This document shows, one piece after another, positions 44,601-59,600 of a DNA stretch of 64,000 nt; within the stretch, counting starts at the first letter, position 1, and each line of letters opens with the position of its first letter. The stretch is from NCBI GenBank assembly GCA_942486035.1, contig CALNXK010000025.1, positions 1,863,501 through 1,927,500 on the forward strand. The letters run 5' to 3'. Source of the DNA: Porites lobata. Its lineage: Eukaryota; Cnidaria; Anthozoa; Scleractinia; Poritidae. The notes below the pieces were generated by a model. It was not told the DNA's origin, did not search any database, and saw nothing but the letters and a program-made list of their open reading frames with translations. Position numbers and translations under genes: made by a program.

Positions 44601-47600
44601 CTGCGAGGCAGTTTTTAACTGACATTTAAGCATAATTATACGGTCGACTCTCTCTGAACGGACACCTCTATAAGACGGACACTTACGTAAAACGGACACC
44701 TCGAGTTGGTCTCTGCTACCCTTTACTCCTTTTAGATGACTCTCTATAAGAATAAAATCTCTCTGAGACGAACACTTAGTGCCGCCGGGTCGTGAGGGTG
44801 TTCGTTTACCTTCGATACTTAACTCTACAGAAAAGCTACGGAAATGTTACATTGTTATCTAATAATCACTTTATCTTAACGCATTTGCTTTGGCTCAATC
44901 CATTCTCAATAGGCGCAGGTTTAATATATCTAAACGGAGTCTTTTTGGTCCTTTAGCCCTGTGGTAATTAGTAACATTAAAATATGCATTAGTTGCATTG
45001 AATTCCTTTGTGTAAAGTTGTGTTACTACTGTTATAATTCTCCAGTGAGAATGGGTACAAGTTTTGGGCGCAGTGATTACTGGGATCGCTTGGGTGCACA
45101 AACGTTAGTTATGACTGGTCGATGATATTCACGGCAATCATTAACCAATCATAAGCGAGGCTTGTCCACCGAAACGATCCCAGAAATCAGTGCGCCGAAA
45201 GCTTGTACACATTGCTCAAAATAGTTTTTGGAATAGGGAATAAAGGTTGTTGTTGCTGTTCTTGTTGTTGAGCGGACATTGAAATGGCAAGATTGTACTT
45301 TGAGTGGACGCAGATTATGTAAGAAAGGAATACCGGGTTACCTAGAGGACTGAGAGCCACAAGCCAGTCATTGAGCTGTTTGCTTTTAGTAGCCATCTCC
45401 AGCGCTCCACCTAAATTCCCTTTCCAGATCTCCAGCTGAAGTTTGTAGTCAAGGTTACCACTCTCCTCGTGATGCTGACCTACAAAAAGGAATCAGAGAT
45501 TCTAGTCTACTCGCATGAAGAAGAAAGAGCGTAGGGCTGGTCTTTTAATAGAGTACTTTCACTAGACTCAGTGGGACGTGCAAAAAGCACCAGTGACAAA
45601 ACGGAAACCTCTATCAGTGAATTTATCTTAGTTCCAATTTACAAGAGGGGCACTCATAACGCATGATTGTAAAACAACAGCGAGCCATTTGCTCCTACCA
45701 GGAGTCTGGTAAAGTCTCCCCGATCACTCACACACTGTCATAAATTATCCATAAAAAGCCTCGGGGGGAGTGGATAATGATATATTTGTACTTGGCCGTC
45801 CATAGCTGCAAAGAGACAAGCTAATGTATTCCTGGTTTATAATATTGTTGAGGCCTCCCAAAGTGGCAAGGTTGAAACTGAATTCATTTACGATTTTATA
45901 ACACATCACGCAACATTCGGTTATAAAAATGACTTTTATCGTTCAGCACGTCGTGAGCAAAGAAACTAGACAATAGAAAAATTAGAGCCTGACATTGTTA
46001 ATCAGAAAGAAAAAAAGGACTAGAATTAAAAGGGTGTAAATACCCTCGGTGGCAAGCATCCTGTAAGCTCCACACCTATCAGCAAATAGCCCAAAGTTTA
46101 CAAGTTCCTCTGAGCCAGCAATGCTGTGTGCCCCTGAATCTTCTGAAGTCTTATTATCAGCTTGGCCTGGATCTGAAAAATGAGCAGGTTATCAAAAAAG
46201 TTTAAATGCTGTCGATTTATTTAAAATTAATCACAGACCGACGAGAGTTTTTGGATATGATTTTACAGATATTTCAAGTAGACCACCATAATGTCCTGGC
46301 GCGGGTCTCTCTACGTAATCAGTGATTGTGGGTAACCCAAGTACACCTGCCATCATCATTAGCAAGCATTTTATAAATTCTGTCATTGTCTCGCTAAATA
46401 GCTGACCTAATGACTGGACAAGCGGGATGAAGGGTTTAATAAGAAAGCAATATCACTGGCGCCAATTCGTTTCGGTATAGTCACTGATTAGTTGAGGAAG
46501 CGGCACGAATATCACTGAGTAGAACAATAGACCTCTTTCAAATTGGCGGCTTATTAATATATTCTTTTATATGGATGATAATTAGCCTTTCTGACCTCGT
46601 TTGAAAGTAAGAATGCTTTTGTATTTTACACATGCTAACGAGGTCAAAAAGGCTAATTATCATACATATAAAATAATATATTAATAGGCCGCCATTATGA
46701 AAGAGGTCTATAGGCCCCGGTTTGCTGTTTTGCAGCTGATCAGTCACGTGGCAAAAAAAACGCCCTGCTGGAGAACAGGCAACGCACTAGGATAAGACAA
46801 ACAAAAAGCTCTCATAACACAAAACGTTAATCTTCATTGTTTTCTTGCCTACGTGCATTTCCTGCTCTCCAGCATAGTGTATTTTGTACCAAGCGACTCA
46901 GTGACTAGCTGCAAAGAGCCCATCGAAAATGCAGCGAAATTTATTTCGCGTTCAACTCACACTAAACCCGTTCTATCACGACCTTTGGGAATTTAGAACA
47001 CGATATAGGTACGGAGCAACAACCCTTTCCGAGGGGTTGAGGTATTTCAGGATGAACTCACCGTAGATAATCTTTGCCAGCTCCACGCATTCTTCTTGTG
47101 CGGCTGCTTTGGATTTGTTGTCAGCAACAGCAGACATTGGCAGCATGGATTTGACTTTTCTCTTTTTCTTGGAGGAAGACGATGAGGATGCTTCAAGTGT
47201 GACTGAGGAATGAAAAGTATTCAAGCGAGTTACTGAGCTACTGTATGTGCAAGGATATTCTTCTTCGTTAGTCTCCCACGCAGACGTTCGTAGGGCTTAG
47301 TCATGCGTTAAGGAAGGCGTGACGCGTGACGATGCTTCAAGTGTGACTGAGGAATGAGAAGTATTCAAACGAGTTACATTCGCCAGTATGGGCAAGGACT
47401 TTTTCTTTCTTAGTCTCCCACGCGGACGTTCTTAGGGCTTCGTTACGCGTTAAGAAACGTGTTGGAACGCGTGACGGGACGCGTGACGAAGCTCTAAGAA
47501 CATCTTTGTGGAGGAGGATGAGGATGCTTTAAGTGTGACTGAGGAATGAAATGTATTCAAACGGGTTACACTTGCCAGTATTTGCTAGAATATTCTTCCT

Positions 47601-50600
47601 TGTTAGTCTCTCAAACAGACGTTCTTGGGGCTTCGTCACACGTCAAGGAACGCGTGACAGGACGTGTGTCGTAGCTCTAAGAACGTCTGCGTGAGAAGCT
47701 ACTTCCTTGTATGATGTCTGTGAATAAAATCAGTGTTCGAAGTTTTGACAAAATGAAAGAAACCAGTTTACCTCTGGAACGCAGGGGAACAACTGGTTCT
47801 TGTTGAAACACCATACCAGCCTTCCTCTGTTCAGTCATGGTCAGCTCGGGAGAATTGATCTCTGGTGGATTCATCTCTTCACTTTCAGGTTTCTCCCCCT
47901 TCAACTCAGCTGCACGTGTCACTTCGTCTCCATTCTCTTTCACATTCTTCTCCTCATTTTCCTCCACATTTGCTTTCTTTTCCCTCTCATCCTGCTGGGA
48001 TTTTACAATCTCACCTGTTTCGCTTGTAGCCACATTGAGGTTTGACTGGGATCCATTCGTCTCCAAGTGAGAACTTACTTCAGTTTCCTGTGAGATAACC
48101 CTGCTGTTCAGGTGACTATGGACAGTCCTTGCTTCATTGCTATCAAGTTTGGGTTCTCTTTCTTCCCGCCAAGATTCAGTGTGAACTTCTGTAGTCTCTG
48201 TCTTTCCTTTTGGCTTGTGTTTGCTCTTTTTGCTCTTTGAGGACTTGCTTGTAGAATGAGACGATTTCTTTTCTGTATTAAAATGGAGAAAAAAATTGGA
48301 TCAGCCACACCATTTAACAGTAATACTGTCATATAAACGCCTAAACAGTCTTAAAAAGATTCTTTTTATTTTTCTGTTATAAAAATTACTAGAGGGTCAG
48401 AATGACGAGCTTGGTGAAAACAGTTTTTAATTATCATCCTATGACAAATTTCCTAACAAATGGGTGATTAGATTGGAATTGGAGGAGCCACTCACAGAAA
48501 ACTGACCGACTGAAAGCGAATGATTTAGGCGCTGAAATTCCAATCTGCGATTTCTTTTTTGTCTTTTAGCACGTAATGCATAATTTCCGCGCCTTTTTCT
48601 CAGTGCTGTTTTTCACGATGTGAGGGCCTGGAGATGTCTTCAGTGTGGCCTGTTCAAGGCATTCAGAGAGTAGAACGTGCTACAAAGTAGTCTTTTGCCG
48701 TTTTTTTCTTCTTGTTTAGTGTTTTTTTATTGTTTGTTTGTTTTTTCTATTTAACTCTCCTTTTTACGAATTTCCCACAAACTGGACGCCAAGAGTTGAG
48801 CATCCTCAGGGAGCCGTTATAGTATTCCCTTTCATTGCAACTCTGGCCCTGAGTAAGGCTAATTTTGTTGGCCTCAAATAAAATCAGCCCTTTGCCGTAT
48901 TGCCAGCCTTGCATTCAGTTCTGTTTTAATTCTTAAAGTACCTGGCACCGGTGGTTGTCGATTCTGCTGAAGTGACGGTTTCCAGGGCCGTACAGTACCA
49001 TCCTCTCCACCACTGTACACAAGGTCAGCATCCAGATAACTCCACACTACACACATCACACGGCTGCTGTGCCCGCGGAAATTGTACAGTGGTTCTCCTT
49101 TCCTTACATCCCAAACCTTGAAACAGAGACAAAAACGGTTCTTGGTCTACTAAGACCAAGATCTGGAGAAAGCTCCCCTTACCATGACCAATACATTACT
49201 GCGAGGCGTGTGAATATAACAAGAGTTTAAAGTTTGTTTATCATGGGTTACACTGGGTGGGGGAGAGAAGTGGGAGTGGTCGTAGGGGGAAGTCGTTTTC
49301 CACTTGTACGACCACTCTTTCATTGAACAGTTTCTTTACCCCAGGGGGAAATTTTATTCGAAATTGTTTTCCTTGGTATATGACACACATAAAATATTTA
49401 GGACAAAGGACACTTTTCCCCACATTAAAGCCACGTTGTTTTCGTACCTGCGCAGTCCCATCATACGACGAAGATAACAGCAATTCAGACTGATGTGGAC
49501 TCCAGCTCAAACATGTGACACGGCCTGAGTGACCTGGCAGCTGTCTAAAAGACTCAGTAAGGGGAGCGAAGCGAGGGCTGGGGCCGGATGACGGACCTGA
49601 TTGTAAACAGTACAAACATATTAGTTTCCGGAACGATAAATGGGAGTACGTCTTCAAGCTGAAATCATTAATTTTAAAAATCTATACCATACACGGGAAA
49701 TTTTATGTTTTTTATCACGAGAACTTTGCGGTTAGGAAATGCAAAATTTATGCCGCTTGAGCCCAAATCTTTTCAATGATCGAAATAAAGGTCAGATGCA
49801 TTAACGATATGTGTCAATTTGCATGAACTGCATCTCTCGTAGTTTAACTTCTAGGAAAGAGGAACGAACAACAAGGTGCTTAAAACCAACAGCGATTAAA
49901 TCATTGACAGGCCGTTGTGCCAAGCATCTGGAAAAAGAATAATCGATTGTGTTTGCCTACTTCTGATGAGTTTCACTACACTCGATTAAATGACAAGATG
50001 TTGCACAAACAGACAGACGATGACGTCACCACGTAAACACACACACACACACATCGTACCCAGCAAGCTGCTCAGATCATGGACATGTATCGTGGACTCG
50101 TTAGATCCTGAAGCCAGCCAGTACTTACAGCTTCCACTATCATCTACAGTTAAGCCTAACAAGAAAATGGAATGTCAGAGTACCGGGCAATAGGTAATAA
50201 ATGCCCTTAAAAACATCAGGGTTTGAAGGTTATAGCAGGAAACTCCTCAGTGTCGGGTCCAGACCTTGAGATAAGGGGGGGAGCCCGGTCATCCAGACCC
50301 TTTGATAAATGGGGGGACCCGGTCTCCCCCCAATTTTTTATAGCCCTTCGGGCCTCAGTTTGCTCTAAAAATAAAGGCGGGGGTGGCCCCCCGGGCCCCT
50401 CCCCTTGTTCCCTCCTGCTCCTATGCTCCTGTCTGTCTGTCTGCAAACTTCCCTAACGTGCTTCCCAGGAAAGAATCCTAACTGACAGAAGGCAAACCAG
50501 GTGGGTAATTTCATGCTTGGCCCAGGATTTGAATAAATCCAGCTGATGATCGGCGTGAGACCAGCAACACAGGATAAAGAGTCCAGCGTTGAGATAACGC

Positions 50601-53600
50601 GGTGCCCTTACTGGTAGGTGTCGAAAGGGAGGGAGAGGAAGGGAGAGGGGAAAAGGGATCCTCCCCTATCCCTTTCGCATTTTTGTTGACCTCTCCTCCC
50701 CCTCCCCCTTTTTTGCAGCTGCCACGCAGGCTACTTAGCAACCCCACAAGGTTTTATCCTCTAAACACTGTGAAAGCTTTGAACCCAGGAGTCATTTTAT
50801 AAGTAGGTTGAGTGTGATCGTCAAAGACCTCCAAAAGGTTTTTCGGGATCCGGGACTTCCCTTATTTGAAGCTCGGGATTCGAGATTTTAAAGCAAAATC
50901 GGGGCGAGTTTCGGGATTAAAAGTATGCTTAGGAGGTGGGATGCCAAAAATAACCCTCAGGATTACGGGATTGCGCGAAGATTTTTCGGGATTCGGGATT
51001 TCCCTTATTTCAAGCTCGGGATGCGAGATTTTAAAGCAAAATCGGGGCGAGTTTTGGGATTGAAAGTATGCTTGGGAGGTGGGATGCCAAAAATAATCCT
51101 CCAGATTACGGGATTGCACGAAATTTTGGGTCGGGATTACGGGATTGAAAAACCCTATTGGGGACCTCATCGTCCGGGTGGCCGTAGTCCTGAATAGGAC
51201 TCCTGTTGTTCACAGTTACTGACGTTTCGACAACCGGTGCGGTAGTCATCTTCACAGTCAAACTGGACAAAAATAAGGCACGTTATTTTAACCTGAGGTG
51301 TTAAGCTCGCTGTATCCATGATGCCATACAAGCGTAGTGATGCTTTTCTTGTGGGTAATAATTATAGCCACCTGCATCAAGTCTGGAGGTACATACACTT
51401 CAATTGACCTGCATTGATAAACCAAAAACAATGGCTGATAATCTGTTCATGTTGTTCTTCAGCAGCATGATTGTAAAAATAAAAATATTGTTCTAAAAAA
51501 TAGAATTGAAATCCAAGCTTTCGCCGATCAACGGCATCATCAGGGATGATGATGTTCACGCCTGAACAATACTCAGTATTGAGAAAATCTCGTACTCGTA
51601 GTCGTCCTCGTCTCAGAATTTAAAGCTCTCTACTGACTGATTTGGCCAGCTAGTTTTGACAGATTTGAATCGCCACCACAGATGGGCATCAGGAATAGTT
51701 TCTTGTACACGGTGAATTTGGAAATGATTTCATCGCCAGAACTGGATGTCTTAATTTTGCTACGGAACAAAATACACCTTAATCGAAAAATCATATATCA
51801 AAACACTCACCCGTCTTCATTACCCAGAGCCAAAACTGTACCATCTAGATTCCAAGACACATCTGTGCGACCAAATGGCTTGTGCTGTGGGTATACGAGC
51901 AACAACGTAAAATGTAGAAGTTCATTACTTAAGAGTATCATAATGAACGTGACTCATGACATGAAACTATACACTAATTTTTTTTGTTATAGCGGAGCCC
52001 CATAGCTATCATGGGATAGAAATTTAGAACTGGAAACCTAGCGATACCAGGGAATTTGGTTATGACGTCAGCGTACCTTGTCCGTACAGATTTTGAAAGT
52101 AGGGGTAAAAAAAGTCAGTAGGGTAGTGAAGGGAGTCCCAGATATGTATGTTTTTGTCATATATTTTGTGATCAAAAGAGCAAAGCAAATGTTTTCGCAA
52201 CAACACAAGAACAATAATAAATGCCACCCCTCAAAAAACTGATACTCAAACTACAGAACTGACTCGCTGATTTAAGACACTAAAGGGCCAGGCCAAAGTG
52301 TCCGTATAACATACACTGTATATTGATACAAAGAATTGACACAATGATTAAATCGCACAGCATAAAAGCAACAGGGACGATAGAGACCTCAAGATACACT
52401 GTTATTCTATGCGGGTTCAGGTAGGCCAACATGTTTGCACGTAGTTATAGAGAAGGCATTTATGATTTCCAGATATGATAATGGCATCACCGCTCTACCA
52501 CGCCACCTACCCGTATTTACAGCTACGGGTGCGAGTAATTTACGCGTACACGTAGATGTCGTCTGACTGAACATTACTAATGTTATACAAGGAGGAGAGA
52601 ACTTCGCTCGTTAGTTTGAACTGTACTGTACTTCAAATAACTGATACTTCGCCGGATCAGAGTTTCAAACACTGTAATTTTGCCCGGCCTTTCATTTCAA
52701 GTTTAACGTTCAACAACCCGAACTTCCCGGTAAGACGTATACAGAGCATAGATCATCAGTCAGGCTAACCAGTGTCGGTAGTTTTTGTATTAAAATAGCG
52801 TCTCACCCCGGTCTAGCCTGCGAGCAACTCTCCTGTTTGGGCGAGCACGCGCGAGCCTCGCGAGCACGCGCGAGCGAGCGGCCGTCGCGTCTCCTCTCGC
52901 ACGTCTACTTTTCACGATATCCCCCAAATGGAGAGCTTGCTCGCAGGCTAAGGCCGGTCACGCAATGTGTCTGTTGTCTGTACCAACTCTTGTTTATGTT
53001 GTGGTTCAATTTTATCCTTGGTTTAAATTTTCTTTTCTTTTGTTTCAAGCTCATTATCATGTTATTGTCATACATTATCATACCCAAAAACAAAAGAAAA
53101 GAAAATTTAAACCAATGATAAAATTGAACCACAACATTTATATTGAGCGGGCTAATTTAAGAGAAAATATACATGTATAAGCGTTTACATCGGGACAACG
53201 AAAATTGTCTTTTATAAGCTGGTGTTCGTACCCATACTTCTAATAGCTGCGTTCTGTGTTTTGTTTAACTTGACGTAAAAAACGTTCAAGTTTCTGCAGG
53301 TTGTCGTGACTGTATGTCATTGGCAAGTACTAAGTACGCATTTCGTAAACAATACATCACTGAAACACATCTGCTAAGAAAAACTTTGTATTCCGTCGCA
53401 GCTAACGTGGGGTCAGTCTTGTATCGACTTTCTACAATCCACATTTTCATAGAAGAGGCTTGTAATAAATTTTCACACTTTACCTTAAGATTGTTAGTTT
53501 TCAAGATCAGAGCGTTAACGTCCACAGGGTCATCCATGAAATGTCCAGTTCTGTGCTGCAGGACGCTCCCATCTCCTGCACAGCTGTACAGATTGTGAGT

Positions 53601-56600
53601 GGTGCTGTCTTCATTACCTAACCAGTGACAATAACAATAACAACATCAAAAGTAACAAAACAACTGTTAGACCTGTTTAGCTAAACACAATCGATTTCAT
53701 AACAATAATGGAACATCTAAAACCGCGAATCACGACGGCGCCAAAACATCAGCATCGACTTGCGCTATATCCCGCACACCAATTTTAAAGTGCAATTTAG
53801 TAACGGGCAGATAGAACTCTCCAGCGTTTACGTTTGCAAGCAAAACAAACAAAACAAAACCGGCGGTCGAAACCAGCTGATTCCAATTCAATTCTGTTCG
53901 AAGTGGGATCAACCAGGCACTTGAGCAGGCAACTAAAAAAACACCTACAAGGTGTACAAGGGAGTGGTCATCTCGAAATAACAAGTTAACTATGCGTTGA
54001 CTGAGCACGGTTTGACAAAATGGACAGGTGCAGGCATGCTATAGTCAGGTTGGTTATTTCAGAACGAGGGAACGAAAAAAAAGGTAATACAGATGAGGCC
54101 CTTCATCTTTTCCAAAAACTTTTCACCAGAACAAGCTGCAATCTTTGAGTTTCAAGCGAAACTGCTACAGGATAGGGGTAGGTTGAAATAACTAAAAGTA
54201 CCTGCTTTAGGGCAAGGTGGTCCCCAGGAGAGAGAATACACTGTTTTCTTGTGATATGTTGCAGACATCTCGGCTCTACAAGAAAAAACATCAAAACACT
54301 GCTAAAAACTGAGTTTCTGTCATGCAGGATCCATAAAGCCACTGGACTAAGCATTATAAAAGCAACTACATATAAAGGTACGATAAAACAGGCAACAACT
54401 GGCCCTTAAGAGTATTCAGTGTTAATCCACTAGGGACTCGGGAAGGGATAACAGCCAAACAAAGAGTTTTTCCCGGGAGTTTGTCACTAGGCTTATGCAA
54501 TAAAGAATAGCCGTTTCACAGAAGGATAACTGACGGATGAAGTCAGACAGATTATTCGTCCAACATGAAAACCATCCCGTTGTCTTCATGAACACGGATG
54601 ATCCTTGTGCTGCACTGTGCCGGTACAGTACCTCTTGTTGATGATGTTGTAAACTCCAACTTGTCCATCATCAGCTCCAAAAGCAAGAAGGCCTTCCTTA
54701 CGAGGATGCCACTTAACCTATACAATAGAGCAAGCAACAAAGACTTAATATTGTTGATGATCTACAATCACGTCAATTAGTTCGTATGTGCGCATGCAGT
54801 GTGTGTGCATGGAGGTGCGAGTTTCCAGGTGCAGTCCATTTTCGGACGAATTTTGCGCCGGCTGAAAAATTTGACACTTCATTCACACGGGATCGTTCAA
54901 TAATTTTGCTCCTTCCACACGAAACTTTGAACGGCTACGAGTACTTTCGTGCGGTTAAGGTGGTTCCGTGTGAGTAGAACACCTAAACGCTTGAATTTTC
55001 AAGTGGCTGAAAATTCGTCTTGTGCGTGTGAACGTAGCCTAAGACTTGATTTTCTTTCGGTGCTGCTGATACTCCTCTTTACCACAAAGCCTTGACTCAA
55101 GTACTACCACGATTTCCCTGCCACTGCTACAGCAGGTGGTGGTGCTTGTGATATGGGACACTACCACCACAAACAGGTTAAATCACGAAATTTTTTTGGT
55201 AGTCTGCAGTGAGGGCAAAGAAGTGAACCAAAAACAGTGCTGCACGTGCCGAGTTGTTGTTTTCTAATTAAGGCCACGTTACAGGGAACAATTTTTCTAA
55301 TTAAGGCCACGTTACAGGGAACAATTCGCAACATAGATTTTCAGAGAAACACAGCGTTCCCGCATTGCTTTCAATTGTTGTACCAACATTGTTGCCCTAA
55401 AAATTTCGCTGCAAATCGTCTCGTTTAACACCGCTTTTAACCTGGCGTGGCTGTATAGGGATGGATTTCCACTGTCGCGCAATTTGTACGTACGTACACT
55501 TGTACGCAGGTAAATTTTACAAGCGTAAATAAAATAGAGGCGATATATGAAAGGCCACGCGTAAACGTAAAAGTTGAGGGAGGTTCACCTTCTACGTTTA
55601 GGCGCGACACTCCATACATTACCCCTATTTTATTTACGCACGTAAAATGTACGTGCGCATAAATAAAGTAGGGGTAATGTGTGAAAGGTCGCCCGTTAAT
55701 GTAAAAGTTGAAACTCGCTCAACACTTCATACATTGCCTCTATTTCATTTACGCCTGTAAATTAAATTTACGTGCGTACGCATGTAAAAATTGCGCGACG
55801 GTGGAAATCTACCTTACATGTAACTTGAAGCTCCTTAAAGAACTTGCACAGAGTCGGGTAAAGAAATATACCAGGAAGGGTTATGCACGTGTCCGACACG
55901 TGCATACTTACAATATGTTAGTTAATGTTACTACTTACCACCATGACTTTAGACTTAATACCCTGCCATAGAGTCAAGGTTTCATATGGCCCCATTGAAG
56001 ACGTCGTTTGCCAAACACGAAGCATGTTGTCTCCTACCCCTACACCCAGAGTACCTGGATCAAGGGGAGAGATGGCCACAGAATATGCAAAACCACCTAG
56101 GGTGGGGAGGGTGTGGAGACTACGTAAATGTTGAGGATCCCAAATCACAATCTGCGAATGAATAGACAAAAAAGTCCTATAATATGTCATAAACATGTCC
56201 CCTATTATTATAATCACAGCTGAGAAATCCTGAGATTGTCTTAAAAATGTCAGATACAGCAAATTTCAAGAACGCGACCTCAATCTGGATCCTTTCCGGC
56301 CGGGATTAACGTTTTGATGTTTGAGAACTGTTACACCAGTTTACACTGTGGAAGGACCTTGATAAATTCCCCCATTGTTTAAAATACTAATATTGTTATT
56401 GATTATTTAAAATGATTTATTTCACCGTTTTTTCTTTGGCTTAAGGTGGCTCGACTGGATTTTTTTGGGGAGGATAGGTGTACCTTCCAAGCTTGAGCGT
56501 TTACTACGCCAGCATTAACAAAGATATCAGAAATGATAAAGATGAAAATTTGTTATGATCCACGTTTTGTCCTCCATCTGTGTAACTCTTTTTATCAAAC

Positions 56601-59600
56601 TCAGCCTCATACAATAATTACTAATTGTACCAATTGTTTTAATTGTGTACTGCACCTGTCGATCCATAGAAACAGTCATTATTCTAGTTCCACCCACATC
56701 ACAGCTGATGTTGAATACAATTCTGGAGTGACCTAGGCCAAACATCTGACACTGTTCTTTACCTTCTTTACTTAGATCCCACAATAAAAGTTCTCCTCTA
56801 CAAAAATAACAAACATACAATAAATGTGTAGTTAACAGTGAGTATTGGTGCACCTTTGTTTCAGAGTTCAGCCAGCCTTTTTCTGATGACAGTTGGGCAG
56901 ATCTCGTGGACACTTCAATGTGTTTTCCTTTTCAACAGAAGAGAAGCCTCCCAATTATATTTTTTTAAGGAATGGTCACGCAATGGCAAGAAGCGAATTA
57001 CTGCGGGCTTGAAACAGTCCCCTCCCCCATATATGAGATGGCCCACCTCACAAGGATCCACCTCCCCTACTCTTTTAGAACAGGAGTGTAGGTTCTTCTA
57101 TATCCCCTTCCAATTGATAAAAAAGGATGAAGAAGATAAGGCCAACAATAACTCAGTCTCCTGATGATCTTGCCAGGTTCTTTAAAACTCTGCAGTTGTT
57201 GGGCTGGCCTGGGTTAGAGCCGGTGTCTCCCACTGTGCAAATGAGGGCTCTCCCCACTAGCCTAACCAGGCAGCAGAAAAATGTTACTCACAATCACATT
57301 ATTTACCAGGAATTGGTACCATTCTACTGACCTCAACCAGCAGGTGAAACACATGAGCCTGACTCTATCCTTGTAAACAGCTACATTTAAGCATCACTAA
57401 TTTGACCTTTTTAGTATGCAATATTGCCAATGCAATGTAATAAACTTTATAACATCGCGTGCAATTTAAATTCAACGGCGATTTCACAATATGTAACCCT
57501 GAAGATTCTGGATGTACTGTCGAAACATGTCTGGTAAATTAAACAAAGTCGTTATGTTTACGCAGCATTCTACTTACCCTTGACCACTAGTAATAACATG
57601 GCCAGGTGATGCTACAGGCCAACACAGACTCAGCCACAGCCTGTCCTTGGCCCAGTGTGAATCATGCTTGTCTTTCCATCTCTGTCCTGATCGTTTTGGC
57701 AGCTGTTTAACTGATAGTACCTTGCCTTGTGCTGTATCCCATAACCTTACTGTTTGGTCTCTACTTCCAGATACTAACAAGTGCCCTTTAGTAGCATTTG
57801 TCTTGTCCTGCAGTGGACCTGAAAAATTCCAAAGTTCACATTACATGGAGAATTTAGCTCTGGACACTTAGTGCAGATAACCTTGTAGATGTACAGAGTA
57901 ACCATTCTTATTTTTCTTGATCTAGCTTACAATCTTCTAAGTTATTAATTTGTTTGACATGCCCATCCAAAAAATCAATTACAGAGATACAAACTGTACA
58001 TGTAAGCTAAAAATTTTCCAGCAACTGTTTGATGTGAAATCATCTTTTGATTGATACCACTCATGCAGAAATAAAATCTGGTAAAATAAGCAAGGTGACC
58101 AGAAATATGGTAAAGGGCGTGGTCATACATTTGTTACACTGTAGGTACAGTACCATTTTAACTGTTAGCTGCTTAGAAGTCTGTTCCTAAAAGTAGTTAT
58201 CAGTCATCACTTATGCCTTTTTGACAGGCCCTTATTAATAACAGTAATGTTGTGGAAATAATCAGTTCTCAAGTTAGTTTGCTTCAGAAATTACATGTAC
58301 CTTTGTCTTCTTAGCTCCATTAATTCATAGTAAAGAAAGGAAATTCTGGTTTAACTTGAGAACGATTAAAATGTACAACAAAGACTGTTACATCAGAAGC
58401 AGGATTTTTTTAAAATGCATGTAATATGTACCAAAATCAATGTGTTCTTGTGGGGTAGGACAAAAAGCCAGGCTGTGAATTTCACTGGAATGTCCTTGCA
58501 ATTTGTGTATGATTGTGAGACCTCCCTCACTTGACACATTCAGCAACAATATTAGACCACTCTTGTACCTAAGAAACATAAAGAGAATGAAAATGTCAGT
58601 CAACATTGGTCAACTTTGATTTCTCCTCAAATTAAAGGGAGTCAGTATACCTGTACACATTACTTGTAGCATTTACAGTGTACAATGTACTTTAGTGGTC
58701 TACTAAAGATTAGCTTAAAAATGGCACCATTAAGCTTATTACGGCAAGTCATTTGTAGACCAAAGTCAAATGCCTGCCTGTGTGGATCCACATCCCTTAT
58801 AGCGCTTGTGACATCATCCGTTTTAATGGTCAAGGACAACTTTGTCACCTCTACCTTGTGCAGAGATCTTTAAAACCATGCCAGAATGAGCACAATCCAG
58901 TCAAAGACCACGCAAAGTTGACCCAAAAATGCCAATGAAAATCTTGTTCCACTAACCACCTGTTCTTCCTTCCATCAAATCCTGTGGTACTAAAAGCTTT
59001 CCCGAAACTTTTCTCACCAAAATAAAGGCTAGTAAATGCCCAGTGAAAGAAAAAAATGGCTTAAGAAAAGCGAAAGAAAACAAGAGGTATAAGAAAAGTT
59101 AAAAGTGGAGACTGCTGTGTCACTATTAAGCCCAAAACCTCGAAATTAAAGATAAGAAGGCCATGGAGTGCTCAACCTATAAATGGCATTTTGGGCAGTT
59201 TTGGCTCTGTATGGCCAGACAGTGACTGGATTAGCTTCTGAAAACTTTTTCAAGCAAAATTCCCCAAAGAGAATGGTTAAATAAACACCTTCCGTCAGGG
59301 GCACTTAAGTCATGGTTATTAAATGACACATAATCTGACTTGTGAGAGTGAAAAGTTGCAGGATAATTATATTAACCAGACAGTTCATATATTTATTTAA
59401 CATAATTGAGCTTTAAACTTACCCGACCGCAAGTTCACTTTCAGACAAATAAGACAGAGCCATTGAAAATATGTGGTCCTGCACAGGGCTACCACCAAAC
59501 ACATTCCCTTCCTCATATCTCCAGGCAATGATCTGTCCTTTTTCATCACCTTTATATTGGGCATAGCATGGAAATTATACATCACTTTATCTATAGTGTG

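Noticed and set aside
47800..48070. Plus-strand ORFs rich in Phe and Ser
   Set aside because: They are antisense shadows of the Glu/Lys-rich Gemin5 exon 16.
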